A DNA stretch of 64,000 nucleotides from contig NW_020312867.1 of NCBI RefSeq assembly GCF_003265705.1, positions 6,855,561 to 6,919,560 of the forward strand, read 5' to 3'. The notes under the pieces were generated by a model, which was given only the letters and a program-made list of their open reading frames with translations, was not told the origin of the DNA and searched no databases. Each line of letters begins with the position of its first letter. The first letter of the stretch is position 1. Of this stretch, positions 34,196 through 46,036 are shown one piece after another. This DNA is from Callorhinus ursinus. Its lineage: Eukaryota; Chordata; Mammalia; Carnivora; Otariidae. Position numbers and translations under genes: made by a program.

Positions 34196-35389
34196 ATGCA
34201 CCACGCTGAAGGGTTTTAAGCAAGGAAGTGACAAAGTGAGACCTGCATTTTAGCATCTTCATATTCCTGGTTTTGTAAAACAATCTCTCCCTGACTTATT
34301 TAAGGCAAATTGAGCTTTTCACAGCTAACACTTTCGAAGGCGGAACAGTTCATAGACATTAAATGTGTTAAGCCTAATAACTACAGCTGGTGTTTTTACA
34401 GAGCTTTTAATGTGATGGAGTTCCTTTGTACATGCAATTTGATTATTCCCCCAACAACCAAGTATGAGTCCAAAGCACTGTTAATTATTGCCCCTTTATG
34501 GATGAGGAAACTGATCCGGGGGCATTTGGTCACCTGCCCAGGGCCACAGAGCTGCTAAGGCCAGGGCCAGGACTAGGAACTAGTCTCCAGACCCCACCAC
34601 CAGCATTTCTTTATTCCATCTGTGGGGTGGGCATTCCGGGAAACTCAAGTCAGACAGCACATCTTTGGCATCATTTCTCTTGCATAACTTGATGCCCAAT
34701 AAACATTTGTTGAATAGATGAAGTCCCGCTTTCACTTCTGTAGCACAAACAGTGGTTTTCAAGGCAGGAAAACGGGGAATGGCCCTAGAATTCCTTCCTT
34801 TACGTCCCATCCAATCTATTTGCTAGTCCCATCAGCTGTGCTGCCAAAATATTAAGTCTGTCCCCTTCTTTCCAGTTTCTCTGCTCCCGCCGTGTCCTAG
34901 GACACCACCACCTCCCTGGCCTCCCTGCTTTGCCCCTCTAATATATTCACTCTGGATAGGGGCCAAAGTGACCAACTTAAAATGTAAATCGGATGACAGG
35001 GCCGGCCTCCCTTTCTCAATTTTCCCACCAGATTTCCATCATACAGAGGAGAAAAACCTAAACTCACAGTTATGGCTATACACGGTCCTATACACTTGGC
35101 TCCCCACTCCCTCTTTAGCCTCAAGCCCCTTGGCCCCCCTCCTCTCCAGTCCCACTGGCTCGTCACGAAGGCCAAACTCTTCCTACCACAGGGCTTTTGC
35201 TTGTCTTGTTCCTTCTGCTGGAAATCTCTCTACTCTTTAAATAGCTGGATTTCTTATACATCAAGTCTCAGCTCAGATGTTGCCTATTTAAGAAAAGTTC
35301 GTCCTGCCTCCTTTTCTTTCCCTCACTGAAAATTGTGAGCATTTGTAAATACTCTGTTTGCTTATTTTGTTTGCTTTCCCTCCTAGACC

Positions 35390-35700
35390 TCAGATGTCCA
35401 ATATGTAGCTACCAGCCACATATGGCTGTTAAGCATGTGACATGTGGCTAGCCTGAATTGAGATGTGCTCAAAGTGTAAAGTACACACTGGATTGTAAAG
35501 AATACAATAAAAAGGATGTAAAATGTCTCAATAATTGTTAAATATTGATTGCATGTTGAAATGATAATATTTTGGATATACTGGATTAAATAAAAACATT
35601 ATTAACAACCTGTTTCTTTCTACGTTTTTAATGTGGCCACTAGAAAATTTAAGATTACACGTGTGGCCCACATTATATTTCTATTGGGCAGTGCTGTTAG
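35390..35700 (-). mobile_element. hAT-type MER relic
   Basis: Ends CAGATGTCCAAT and ATTGGGCAGTGCTG are near inverted repeats; interior CACATATGGCTGTTAAGCAT and TAATGTGGCCACTAGAAAAT is a common MER element. Confidence 0.65.
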
Positions 35701-36423
35701 CTGTTGAAGGTAGGAACCATCTCTGCCTTAGCCACCTCTGGGTCCCTAGTACCTACCATATAGTAGGTGCTCTGTAAGCATTTGTTGTCGTTTTTATGAG
35801 AATCCTGTGCACAGGGAGAGATGAGACAGGCAGCCCCATGTACACTGTGAATTTGAGGAAGAAAGAAATGCCAAAGACAATTTTATCTTTCTCCAGTCAC
35901 TGCATTTCAAACAGGTTCTGTCAACTCTCTGTCCTGCTCTGTACCAACATTTCCTCCATAATCACCTACTACTATAGATGCAGGGCGGAGGGTAGCTGGA
36001 GGACCCAAGCTGGCTCGGCTGCTTCTATTTCAGACCCATAGGAGGTGCCCGGTCTCAAGTATTTTACATTCTTCAGCTTTGGTCCTAGCAGCCAGAAAGG
36101 GCTCACCGCCACACATTGAGACACACAGATAGGGCAGCTGGGAGCCAAGGAGAGTTGTCCAGGGTCACCCAGCAGGTCAGAGGTGAATAGGGCTTGGAAC
36201 CTTTTCAGGTCCAGGACTCTAGCCTCTAACTACATCCTACTGTAGTCTCCTTTATTCCAAGGGACCCAGGTGTCTGGAACCTCCCGCCTGGCCTCCCTCT
36301 CCTCACATTTTACCTCTGAGGCCCCAGAGGGCAGTTATGCCTGGTCTCAGCACAGCTGACCCAGATGACACCATCCGCATAGAGGCCAATGTGGATGGGA
36401 TGAAGGGATGGGAGGGAGGGAGG

Positions 36424-36455
36424 TTGGATGGATGGATGGATGGATGAATGGATGG
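36424..36455 (+). repeat. (GGAT)n tract
   Basis: GGATGGATGGAT repeats within a longer purine-rich degenerate stretch (about 36390-36540), upstream of the DUSP15 CpG island. Confidence 0.9.
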
Positions 36456-36976
36456 ACCGAGGGAAGGATGAATGGGTGGACTGGAGGATGGGAGGGCGGA
36501 CGGCCGTATGAGTGGGGGGAGGAGGACGGCCGGCTGGTAGGATGCCTGCATGCGGGCGGGGCAGGAGTGAGGATGTACAGAAGGAAGGAATTACCCACAC
36601 AGTATCTGAATATAGGGGGACCCACAGCGATCCAAGTCCGGCCCCCGTCACGTTTCTGCTAGGAAACCGCGGCCAGGCCGAGGGAGCGCCAGGGCCCACA
36701 GGGATGTCCGGGGCAGCGCCGGAGCTGGGATCTGAGTGGCTGCGAGGCCGGCCGGGGGCTCTTCCCGCCCCCGCGCCCACCCCGCTCGCGCCTGACGGTG
36801 CCAGGTGGAAGGAGCGCCCCCGCCCCCACCTCCGGAGGTGGCGGCCCCACGCGGCCCAACAAGCTGCCGTTGTCCCGCGGGCGCTGGGCCCGGCACACTG
36901 GGGCTTTGTCCAGCCCCCCGCCGCGACCCACGGTGGGGGGGGCCCCCCCACATGACCGAGGGGGTAGGAGGAGCCT

Positions 36977-37020
<44 letters not shown>
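36977..37020 (+). repeat. (GGC)n tract 1, DUSP15 5' region
   Basis: About 14 uninterrupted GGC units (44 nt), 209 bp upstream of the DUSP15 ATG. Frames crossing it give poly-Gly, poly-Ala or poly-Arg and are not genes. Confidence 0.95.
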
Positions 37021-37057
37021 TCCACCACCATTTCCCTCCCTGGCCGGGGGTCGGCGG

Positions 37058-37062
37058 GCGGT

Positions 37063-37103
<41 letters not shown>
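37058..37103 (+). repeat. (GGT/GGC)n tract 2, DUSP15 5' region
   Basis: A run of GGT units followed by about 11 pure GGC units, 125 bp before the start codon and only 37 bp after tract 1. Confidence 0.95.
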
Positions 37104-37104
<1 letters not shown>

Positions 37105-37228
37105 CGGGCAGGGGCCCCTGTTCCCCGCCAGGCTGCAGACGCCGGGCCTGGGCCAGCAGGGCAGCTGCGACCCGAGCGCTCTCCGGGCGGCGAGCTGGGG
37201 GTGCGCCCGGACCCCTGCCCCCGGGATC

Positions 37229-37249
37229 ATGGGGAATGGCATGACCAAG
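37229..37249 (+). CDS. DUSP15: DUSP15 coding exon 1 (myristoylation signal)
   Basis: Codes only MGNGMTK before the donor AAG|GTAGGG. The start is fixed by the required Met-Gly myristoylation motif, and GGATCATGG gives a favourable G at +4. Confidence 0.92.
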
Positions 37250-40200
37250 GTAGGGGGGCGGGGATCGCGCAGCCCGCACCTGGCCGCCCCCAGCCCCGCC
37301 GCGGCGCCGGCTCCGCCTGGGTCGCTGTGCCCGCCTCTGACCTTCTGGCCCTCGCCCTGAGGCTCCGTGTGTCTAGATCTCTGTCTCCCGGTGACTCTCT
37401 GACCCTACATCCCTGTGTCTCTCTGCTCACGTCTCTGTCTCTGTGTGTCTCTGGCCTCGGTCTCCCTGTGTCGCTGTCTCTGCCTGTTTCTGTGACTCTG
37501 TATTTCTTGTTGGGTCTTTCTGTGGCTCTCTGTCACTCCCACACTCTCTCTCTCTCAGTCCCTTTCCCTGTTTCCAGGTGTCTCTGTCTTCCTTGCCTCT
37601 GACTCCTTGGACTTTCTCTCTGGTGCTGTTTCTCCATCCTTCCCCCTCTGCCTCTGCATGACCCTCTCCCTGTCCCTGCCTTCCCACCTCCCTCCTCAGA
37701 ATTCCCCACCACCCACCTGGCAAATTCACCTCTCCCCGTCCCCTATGTTCCTCCTCTCCATCCCCCTTTCCAAGCTCTCACCCCTACCCAAGCTGGCCTC
37801 TCCTGGTGCCCACCCTCCTGCCCTCCCCAGCCCCTCTCACAGAGTCCAGGTCCAGGAGGGGGAGGAGATTGCTCCCTGAGTCCTGAGGTCCAGACACCTG
37901 TCATGGGATGGGGATGGGTTGTGGGCCCCCAGCTAGCCGGTGGGAAGGCGTGCACCCCTACCCCACTGACCCTAGCCTGTCTCTCCTGTAGGTACTTCCT
38001 GGACTCTACCTCGGAAACTTCATTGGTGAGCACTGCCCACTCCGTCCCAAGGCCATGGCACTCTGCCTGTCCCAGGCCTGTGTCCACCATTCATGCTCTG
38101 GCCCACGCACCTTGGAAGCGCTCAGGAATGGGGCTGGGGGCAGGGAAACAAGGCCAGGCTGGGAGGGAGAAGGAGCTCATGAGGGCTAAGGGATATGTGG
38201 GCGGGGAGTGTCCCCAGTGCAAAGGGCTCGCAACACCTGCCAGATGCCAGGCAAGGCTGCACCTGCTCTGAGCCCCAGGCTCTCCCTCAGCACAAGGCCC
38301 ACTCACCTCTAAGGGCTCTTACAGCCCTGAGGCTCCGGGTGGAGGTCTGTTCGAGGGTGCTCCTCTAGCTGGGAAGCTGGGACCTTCCTCCTACAAACTT
38401 CTACACAGAGGGGAGGTCTCTGGAGACTGGACTCTACCCCAGAAACTTGTTAGTGAGCACCATCCACTCTGTCCCAAGGCGACGGCCCTCTACCTGTCCC
38501 AGGCCTGTGCTAAGAGACTGGCTGATCCTGAGACTCCACACTTTTCCATGTGGAGTCAGAGAAATCTTCAGAGAGGAAGGGGCATCTGCACCAGGACAGG
38601 ACTTTCTCCATCCACCCCCGCCCCCCCCCCCCCCCCCCCCCCCGCCCTGGCTTAGGTGCTCCACCCCCATAAATCTGATCTCCTCCTCCCTGGGAGCCAT
38701 CTCAGCTGTTCATGCTACTTGATTTTTGAGTATTGAGCCAAGGAAGCTCTGGATCCTCTTGAAGTCTGTAGCCCCATGAGGGCAAGGGGTATGAAGTTGC
38801 CCCTACACCTCCATGCCCAGCCAAGGCTGCACATAGTAAGCACAGAGGAAACGTGTTGAATGAAGTAGACCTATGGAGAGAGAGGGGATATGTGTTGTTT
38901 ATTCTGATTCTAAAAGATCCACATACACTGGATTCCAGCCCCTGGAGACGGCCACCGATAGAAGTGTGAGCTTTATCTCTGTGTTGCTTTTCATATATCT
39001 TTGTAGATGCAGATGTAACATTTAAAACAAAAATGTAAGTCTATTCTGCATGCCGTTCAGTCACCTGTTTCCTATTTAATAATATACTGTGGACATGCTC
39101 GCACATCAGCACAGACAGGTCTTTTCTATCCAATGGCTGCACAGTATTCAAGTATGGATATACCATTATTTATCCAGTTCTCTCAGGATGGATGTGTAGA
39201 TTGCTCCCACTTTTTAACAATTTCTGGTGTGTTTACTGTTACGAGCAGTACTGCAGAGAACATCGTCTTCTACACACAGCTTTCTGAGTGAGCAGACCCT
39301 TCTGTAGACAGGATTCCCGGAAGTAGAGTTGCTAGATCAAGGATATGCCAGGAAAGGGTGTTTGCTGTGGAAGGAGCTGCAGGGGCAAGCCGGGAAGAGG
39401 CTGGGCTGTTACTTGTGGGTGCCCCAGCGCCAAGACTGAAGCCTAGAGGTGTGGTGGGACCTGTCAGGCCTAGGAGCAGGAGGTGGCCAAGGAGCAGGGG
39501 GCTGGCAGAGGGTGGGCCAAAGTGGAGAGGGAGGGGTGGGGAGGGGAGCTGGGCAGCGAGCTCCCACCTCTCTTGACCGTCAGGGACATGTAAGTCTCAC
39601 TGGCCAGATGGGCTCAGGCATTTTGTTTCTTTCAGATGCCAAAGACCCTGACCAGCTGGGCCGGAACAAGATCACACACATCATCTCTATCCACGAGTCA
39701 CCCCAGCCTCTGCTGCAGGTACTCCTTACCCCTGTCCTTGGGCTGTATACAGGTGCAGAGGGGAGCTTCAGCGCCCCCACAGCACCCATTTATCAAGTAC
39801 TTATGCGCCAGGCCCTATATTGCCTCCCTGACCCATACTAGGTCATTCTGTTAAAAACTGACTTGTTTTACATCAGCATCCCCATTTGATCCCTATTTGG
39901 TAACTGAGGTCCAGAGAGGTAAAGTAACTTGCCCAAGGTCACACATCCAGGAAGCTAAGGAGTTAGGAGTTGATGGTCTGACCCCAGAGGCCTCACCCTG
40001 AACCTTAAAAAGGCCCCAACACGGGCTTCCCTTTGCCTAACTGAATAGATGACTACAAATGGATGATTCTGGGTTCCGTGTCTTGCTGTGTAATCTTGGG
40101 CTGTGACTTCACCTGTCTGGGCCTCTGATCCCTCAGTCCTGTCTGCCCCCAGAGGGGCTGTTGTAAGGAGGCAAAGGGGCTGCAGGATGGTGAAGATGCT

Positions 40201-43200
40201 TTGCACACAGTAAAGCATGGCCCCCACCGGAAGGATTGGTGCTGGTTTTTTGGAGTCCTGGAAAAGAGAGGGTAAGGGTGTTCTAACCCAGAGAAGGAAA
40301 GTAGTAAATCCAGACCACTTCTGGAATCTCGGCACAGGACTTCACCATTCTGAGCCTCAGTTGCCTGATCTGTAAAATAGGAATTTTATGAAGATTTATT
40401 TATTTATTTATTTGAGAGAGAGAGAGAGAGAGAGCATGAGCAGGAGGGTAGAGGGAAAGAGAATCTCAAGTAGATTCTGCATTGAGTGTGGAGCCCGATG
40501 TGGGGCTCAATCTCACAACCCTGAGACCCTCAACATGAGCAGAAACCAGGAGTCAGACGCTCAACCGACTGCACCACCCTGAAATGGTGATTTTATAAGA
40601 GCACCTACCTCACTGAGCTGTTGAGAGCCACATAACAGCCAACAAATTACAGCTGATACAGCAAAGTTAATCATATTCTTATTCCATAAATAGAGCCCCT
40701 TCCTCCTTATCTATCAGAGTGTGTTGTGTGTCCCCCACTAAAGGGCAATTAACTGTGGGTAGAAAAGGGCTCTGGAGATCTGAAATCCAAACCAGGTTCT
40801 ATACCAGATTTGCTATGTGACCTCAGATAGGTTCCTTCCCCTCTCTGGGCCTTAGTGTCCCCATGTGTCAGCGTTGATGGTCTCTAAAAGCAACCTCCGG
40901 CGGCGCCTGGGTGGCTCTGTCGTTAAGCGTCTGCCTTGGGCTCAGGTCACGATCCCAAGGTCCTGGGATGGAGCCCCGCATTAGGCTCCCTGCTCTGTGG
41001 GAGGCCTGCTTCTCCCTCTCTCTCTCCCACTCCCCCTGCTTGTGTTCCCTCTCTCTGTGTCTCTCTCTGTCAGATAAATAAATAAAATCTTTAAAACAAA
41101 AAAAGCAACCTCCAATAATCTGTGATTCTCAGTGTCATTCAAACAAGAAATTTCCAGGTCAGTGGAGTCAGATTTTCTTTATAGGACAAGCTTGTTTTGG
41201 AGTATTTGGAGTATGCAGTCACTAGATTGCACAGGGAAGGTTGTCAAGTCATGAATAGATTGACTAATGAAATGACTGCTTGCCAAATGAGTCCCCACTC
41301 CAACAGCCTTCCCTTCTTCCTACAGGCAGCCCTGCCTCCCCATCTATCAGTGAATTTACCAGTCAGGGTTTGATAATGCCAAGCAATCCCAAGGCCAAAT
41401 GTGTTGCAAAGTGAAATTGCAAACCTTGCAAAAGAGGCAGGATGGTGTGACCTTGGGAAAAGTGAGTCAGAGAAGGGCTGGAATCTCACACAAAGCCATT
41501 AACAAGTGAGGACCTGGCCCCGGGGTTCCTTAGCCAGGAATGGTGGTGGGCCTGGCACTGGAAAACAGTCATTTGAATATCAAAGGATTAAAAGAGGTCC
41601 TTGAGAAAAGTGATTCTTGGAACAGGAGCACAAATCATCTTTATGATCTTGTGTGAAGGTTAGGCATGAAGTAAAGGATGTCATAGCCAGTTTGTGGGAG
41701 ACAGTTCATCCCTTGATTATTTTAATAATTGGCACATAGTTTTATAACCATAATTAATGAGCTATAAACTTATTTTCATGGTTTTTGTTTCTTTTCAAGA
41801 TAATGAAATCTGTTTTTAATAAGGCCTTTAAAAAACCTTTTTTGGGGGATGCCTGGGCAACTCAATCGGTTAAGCATCTGCCTTCGGCTCAGGTCATGAT
41901 CCCAGGGTCCTGGGACTGAGCCCCGCATTGGGCTCCTTGCTCCGCGGGGAGTCTGCTTCTCCCTCTCCCTGCCGCTCCCCCTGCTTGTGCTCTCTCACTC
42001 TCTCTCTCTCTATGAAAAAAATACATAAATAAAATCTTAAAACAAAACAAAAAAATGTTTTTTTAAATTAAATAATCTCTGTACATCCAACGTGGGGCTC
42101 GAACTCACAACCCCGAGATCAAGAGGCTCATGCTCGGCCAACTGAGCCAGCCAGGTGCCCCTGTTTTGCCCCTTTTTTGGTGTAATTTTGTAATCCTCAT
42201 TTGGAGGAGAGTCACTGTTACTGGCCCTTTCCCACCTATTAAATAAAAGGTTCCTGAATACTTTTTATCAAGTCCTCAAGCCCAAGTCACCTATGAAGTT
42301 AGGATGCCATCTTCTCAGAAGGTTCTGGAAGCACAGATAGAGCTGGGAGGTGCTCAGAGGTGATAGCTACCCTCTTTGGATTGAGAGGGTTAACAGTGGC
42401 TCAGAAAGGGGCAGGAACTGGCCTGGGGTCATGAGGTGCTCGGCAGCCCTGGCCAAGGTCAGGGGTGCAGCCAAGGGCCCCCCACTGCCCATGTGTATTT
42501 TGTACTTGCAGGACATAACCTACCTTCGCATCCCTGTGGCGGACACCCCTGAGGTACCCATGTAAGTTCTCTGGAGGCACCAACAGAGGTGTCTTCTGTG
42601 GTGGTGGCAGGGAGGGTGAGACGTGGTCTGGGGGAGGAAAGAGAGGACTCATGCCAGAAAGCTGTCCTGGGGAGCCTAGCACAAGTGCTCACTCACACCT
42701 CTGTTTGACTCTGTGTCAGCTACGCCCTTGCCTATGCCCCGGGCCAAGACCTTTAACCTCCCAGAGCTCAGTGTCTTCAGCTGTGAAATGGAGAGAGTAC
42801 CCTGTCTAAGGACCAGACGCCCCAGCAGACTTGAAGCAGTTAGGCTCAGCCAGTTCCTGGCCCTGGAGTTAAGACATCTGGGCTCCAGCCAGGCTTTGCC
42901 ATTTACTTGCTGTGTGACCTCGCACAAATCACTTTCCCTCTCTGAGATCAGATGGCACAGGCTGAGGATCCAGGACAGGGCCTGGCATGTAACGGGGACT
43001 CAGAAAACAGGATTTATTTTGTGTTATGAGCAGCAGTGCCTCTCAGCCTGGGAGTGACCCAGACAGACACTCCTCCCAACCCATGGCTGACCAACATTGT
43101 CCCTGCAATCAGGTGCTCTGATTGCACACCCCAGAGGAGTGGGACTCCTCTGTCTCCTCCCACCCATGTCCTTGAAAGACCAAGATAAATCCTCCATGAA

Positions 43201-46036
43201 AGTAGGATCCACAGATCCCACTGGGGAGGTGCTCCTGCCTCTGTGGTGGGATTTCTCATCATCAGCCCCTGTCACTGCCTGAAATGCCACCGCTGTTGCT
43301 TCACACACCCCTCCCCTTGTACTGTAGTACAGGCCCTGTTCGCTGCCTGGCCTGGCTGCCCCGAGGACCCAGGGCTCTTGACAGTCCATCAGTGCGGAGG
43401 GGGAAGACTCCTAGGACGCCCGCCCCCCAATGTTCCCGACCCTATTGCTTTCTTCTCTAGCAAAAAGCACTTCAAAGAATGTATCAACTTCATCCACTGT
43501 TGCCGCCTCAATGGGGGGAACTGCCTTGTGCACTGGTGAGTTAAGAGAGGAATGAGGGGAGCAGGTAAGGGGCTGTCCTCCATCACACGCATGCACTCAC
43601 CCTATGGGGCATGAGGAACCTGGGACGGACCTTCTCCAGCCCGCTGCCATGCATGAGAGTCGGCCGTTCACCTGATGGAGGCTGATCGGGGGCTCCAATC
43701 AGGGCTCTGTCCCTTACCAGCTGTGTGGCCAAGGCCAAAGTGCTGTTTCTCCCTGAGACTCCCATTTCCTCATCTGTAAAATGGAGAAAAGACTGTTGCC
43801 TGCTAGGCTATCAGGAGGGGAGAGGTGAGGTCATGCAGGTAGCCCAGCACCCTCCAACTGTTATGGCTCCCTCTCCTCCCCTCCAGGCTTTTGAGGAAAT
43901 AGGGCAGAGCAGTGGGGAACCCCAGGCTGGGAGACAGGACTCACAGCACCCCCCCCACACACACACACCAGTTGATGTCTTTCATCCCGTAACTTCCCAC
44001 TAAGCACCGACCCTATGCTGGGCTCAGGGCGGCTCTGCCAGAGCCCTAGTCCTAAGAACGGTTCCTCCAGCCTGTCTGTCGCCCTCTGCCCCTCCTTCCC
44101 CCACTCCAGATGCACTGGCCAACTCCTCACCCTTCAAATCCACCAGCTTCCACCTCATGGACTTCAAACACTGCCCAGAACATTCTTGACTGCCCCTTTC
44201 CCATCTCTCAGGACTCAGCTTGATGTCACTTCCTTTGAAACCCCTTCCCTAATCCCTCCCCAAGCCCTCCACTAGATTAATACCTTTTCCTATATGATCT
44301 CTTAGCCCCTGGACTCCTCTTCAGAGCAGTTAGCACCACCTGAAATTGTTTCCCTGGTTCGTGGCCGTCTCACCCAAACATCTTAGAAGCCCCAGGATAG
44401 ACCATGTCTGTTTTCTTCCCCACTATATATCCCCAGTACCTGAAAAATAACAGATGGTCAGGAAATGTTTGTTGAATGAATGAATGAAGTGATGTTCCCA
44501 CATCAGAGGCCTGAGTTCCCCGGGGCATACTCCAGGCAGAAGGAACAGAACGGGCAAAGGAAGTGGGAAAACAGGTCCGGGCAGGCTCTTGTGAGGGGAG
44601 CTCAGAGGCGAGGGCGGGAGGGCTGAGGTGGGGAGGGGGTGTCTGGGGGCAGGTCATGGCAGCGATTGGGCCTTACCTGAAGCCTGGGGGGGGTGGCGGG
44701 TACCCAGCTTTGCAGGCATCTCCCGCAGCACCACCATCGTGACGGCATATGTGATGACTGTGACGGGGCTAGGCTGGCGGGACGTGCTTGAAGCCATCAA
44801 GGCCACCCGGCCTATCGCCAACCCCAACCCAGGCTTTAGGCAGCAGCTTGAAGAGTTTGGCTGGGGCAGTGCCCGGAAGGTAGGGGCTGCGGCAGAGGCA
44901 GGAGCTGGCCCCGGGCTGGGGGACTCTTCTTCCGGCTTGAGTTGAGCACTGGCGGGAAAGAAGTTAGACCAGACCGAAGATTTTTCTGGGGGTTTCGAAC
45001 TCGTGACCCTTGAGTTAATCTAGCATCTAGGTGTGTTTTGTTCGGTCAGCCAGATGTTATCTTTCCCTTTTTAGTTTAGTATTTGGATGCCTTTGGGCCA
45101 GACTATGGACCCTTCAGTCTGACCAGGTCCCAGCACTGCATGCTCTACCTGTCTGGCACCTGAAGGCATTTGAATGTTTGACCCCTCTGGGGAGAGATGT
45201 CCATTCCCTACTCCACCCCTGGGTCCCTGACGAGGCCAAAGCATCTGCTTCTCTTATGCCCACTGGGCGGATGGCACATGGAGAGGTCAAGAACCTGGGA
45301 ATAAGGGATGAGAGGGAGGCAGCAGGTGCAGGAAGGCTCTCGTCAGGTGCCAGGCTGGTACTCAGAGGCTTATCTGCAAGGCTGCTTGACGAAGGAGGCA
45401 GGCAAAGAGGCCGCCAGTGCGGAGGGGGTTGTTGCTCGGGGAGGAGGATTCGGGTGCCCCCCCCCCCACGCCGCCCCGGGCCCGAGGGCGGGCGGCCGTC
45501 GCTTTAGCAGGTCTAGAAGATGACGTGGCAAAGGGGAAGGGGGTTCAGGAGAGGGAAGGGACTCGGAGGATGAGGGGGCTCCAAGAGGGCGATGGAAACT
45601 CAGCAGGGAGGCTGAGGGGAGGCTCGGGAAGGGGAGGGGCCTAGCGAGGGGTGGGGAGCTCGCGGGCTGGCGGAAGCGACGAGCACTGCGGCGGGGACGG
45701 GCCGGCAGCCTGGCACCGACCGACCCCCGGCTCCCCCGCCCCCACCCCCAGCTCCGCCGGCAGCTGGAGGAGCGCTTCGGAGAGAGCCCTTTCCGCGACG
45801 AGGAGGAGGTGCGCGCGCTGCTGCCGCTCTGCAAGCGCTGCCGGCCGGGCCCTGCGCCCGCGCCCCCCGCGCCCCCCGCGTCCCCCGCGCCGCGCTCGGC
45901 GGCCTCCGAGGGAGCCCTGCAGCGCCTGGTGCCGCGGCCGCCCCGCGAGGGCCACCGGCCGCTGCCCCTGCTGGCGCGCGTCAAGCAGACTTTCTCTTGC
46001 CTCCCGCGGTGTCTGTCCCGCAAAGGCGGCAAGTGA
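37229..46036 (+). CDS. DUSP15: DUSP15, dual-specificity phosphatase 15 (VHY), complete
   Basis: A small atypical dual-specificity protein phosphatase. Seven coding exons (37229-37249, 37992-38025, 39636-39718, 42512-42561, 43461-43535, 44708-44879, 45752-46036) join to 720 nt, 239 residues, close to the human length. MGNGMTK is the N-myristoylation signal that places the enzyme at the plasma membrane. The general-acid aspartate lies in RIPVADTPE and the P-loop is HCFAGISRS (HCx5RS). The C-terminal tail ends SRKGGK. All splice sites and phases agree and no defect is seen. The family is linked to oligodendrocyte differentiation and Ras-pathway signalling. It is the head-to-head neighbour of TTLL9. 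Confidence 0.96.
37365..37680 (+). repeat. TCTCTGTG-rich tract in DUSP15 intron 1
   Basis: Degenerate TCTGTGTCTC simple sequence directly after the DUSP15 first exon, similar in composition to the tract upstream of FOXS1. Confidence 0.75.
37992..38025 (+). CDS. DUSP15: DUSP15 coding exon 2
   Basis: 34 nt, acceptor CTGTAG, donor TTG|GTGAGC, phase 0 to 1; VLPGLYLGNFI. Confidence 0.92.
38623..38643 (+). repeat. Poly-C tract in DUSP15 intron 2
   Basis: About 20 consecutive C, one of several long C runs in the window (also 46598-46608, 47520-47529, 52471-52484 and 54711-54720). Such runs are prone to length error and bear on the IRF10-like frameshift. Confidence 0.9.
38960..39350 (+). repeat. 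L1 3'-end relic in DUSP15 intron 2
   Basis: GGCTGCACAGTATTCAAGTA, CTACACACAGCTTTCTGAGT and AAGTAGAGTTGCTAGATCAA words in order. Confidence 0.7.
39636..39718 (+). CDS. DUSP15: DUSP15 coding exon 3
   Basis: 83 nt, acceptor TTTCAG, donor CAG|GTACTC, phase 1 to 0; DAKDPDQLGRNKITHIISIH then ESPQPLLQ. Confidence 0.95.
40386..40580 (-). mobile_element. Old Can-SINE in DUSP15 intron 3
   Basis: Reverse, diverged copy; the outermost head bases are missing or degraded (ends ACTGCACCACCCTG). Confidence 0.88.
40904..41100 (+). mobile_element. Can-SINE in DUSP15 intron 3
   Basis: Near-consensus, flanked by the short repeat AAGCAACCTCC on both sides (target duplication). Confidence 0.95.
41848..42055 (+). 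mobile_element. Can-SINE in DUSP15 intron 3
   Basis: GGGATGCCTGGGCAACTCAA head, i.e. a diverged first block; otherwise a full copy. Confidence 0.92.
42057..42162 (-). mobile_element. Short tRNA-Lys-type SINE fragment
   Basis: Head-only relic (CAACGTGGGGCTCGAACTCA) immediately after the preceding plus-strand SINE. Confidence 0.8.
42512..42561 (+). CDS. DUSP15: DUSP15 coding exon 4 (general acid)
   Basis: 50 nt, acceptor TTGCAG, donor CAT|GTAAGT, phase 0 to 2; DITYLRIPVADTPEVP. The Asp of VAD is the catalytic general acid. Confidence 0.94.
42855..43015 (+). repeat. MIR relic in DUSP15 intron 4
   Basis: CCATTTACTTGCTGTGTGAC, TCACTTTCCCTCTCTGAG and the 3' end GCCTGGCATGTAACGGGG. Confidence 0.7.
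43461..43535 (+). CDS. DUSP15: DUSP15 coding exon 5
   Basis: 75 nt, acceptor CTCTAG, donor CTG|GTGAGT, phase 2 to 2; KKHFKECINFIHCCRLNGGN then CLVH. The first two bases of the catalytic Cys codon (TG) end this exon. Confidence 0.95.
43690..43810 (+). repeat. MIR relic in DUSP15 intron 5
   Basis: CTTACCAGCTGTGTGGCCAA and TCCTCATCTGTAAAATGGAG. Confidence 0.7.
44708..44879 (+). CDS. DUSP15: DUSP15 coding exon 6 (P-loop)
   Basis: 172 nt, acceptor CCCAG, donor AAG|GTAGGG, phase 2 to 0. It completes the catalytic Cys codon and continues FAGISRSTTIVTAYVMTVTG to EEFGWGSARK. Confidence 0.95.
45752..46036 (+). CDS. DUSP15: DUSP15 last coding exon
   Basis: 285 nt, acceptor CCCCAG, stop TGA at 46034-46036. 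It encodes LRRQLEERFGESPFRDEEEV, a Pro/Ala-rich linker, then the conserved basic tail LLARVKQTFSCLPRCLSRKG-GK. The exon is very GC-rich. Confidence 0.94.
   Translation, partial: LRRQLEERFGESPFRDEEEVRALLPLCKRCRPGPAPAPPAPPASPAPRSAASEGALQRLVPRPPREGHRPLPLLARVKQTFSCLPRCLSRKGGK

Larger units (their letters stand above)
29300..36390. other. TTLL9-DUSP15 intergenic region
   Basis: About 7 kb between divergent genes, filled by eight Can-SINEs (30.3-33.4 kb), L1 relics, a 33.7-34.2 kb old repeat and a hAT relic at 35.39-35.70 kb. No coding exon recognised. Confidence 0.7.
36640..37360 (+). promoter_or_regulatory. CpG-rich DUSP15 5' region
   Basis: A strongly GC/CpG-rich block ending just after the DUSP15 start codon. 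It contains two GGC tracts. The 5'UTR and the transcription start must lie here, but neither boundary can be read directly. Confidence 0.65.

Noticed and set aside
36798..37279. Long open frames (up to about 312 codons) on both strands across the DUSP15 5' region
   Set aside because: They are poly-Gly, poly-Ala, poly-Arg or poly-Pro translations of GGC repeats in all frames; no domain, and length is explained by GC-rich, stop-poor sequence.
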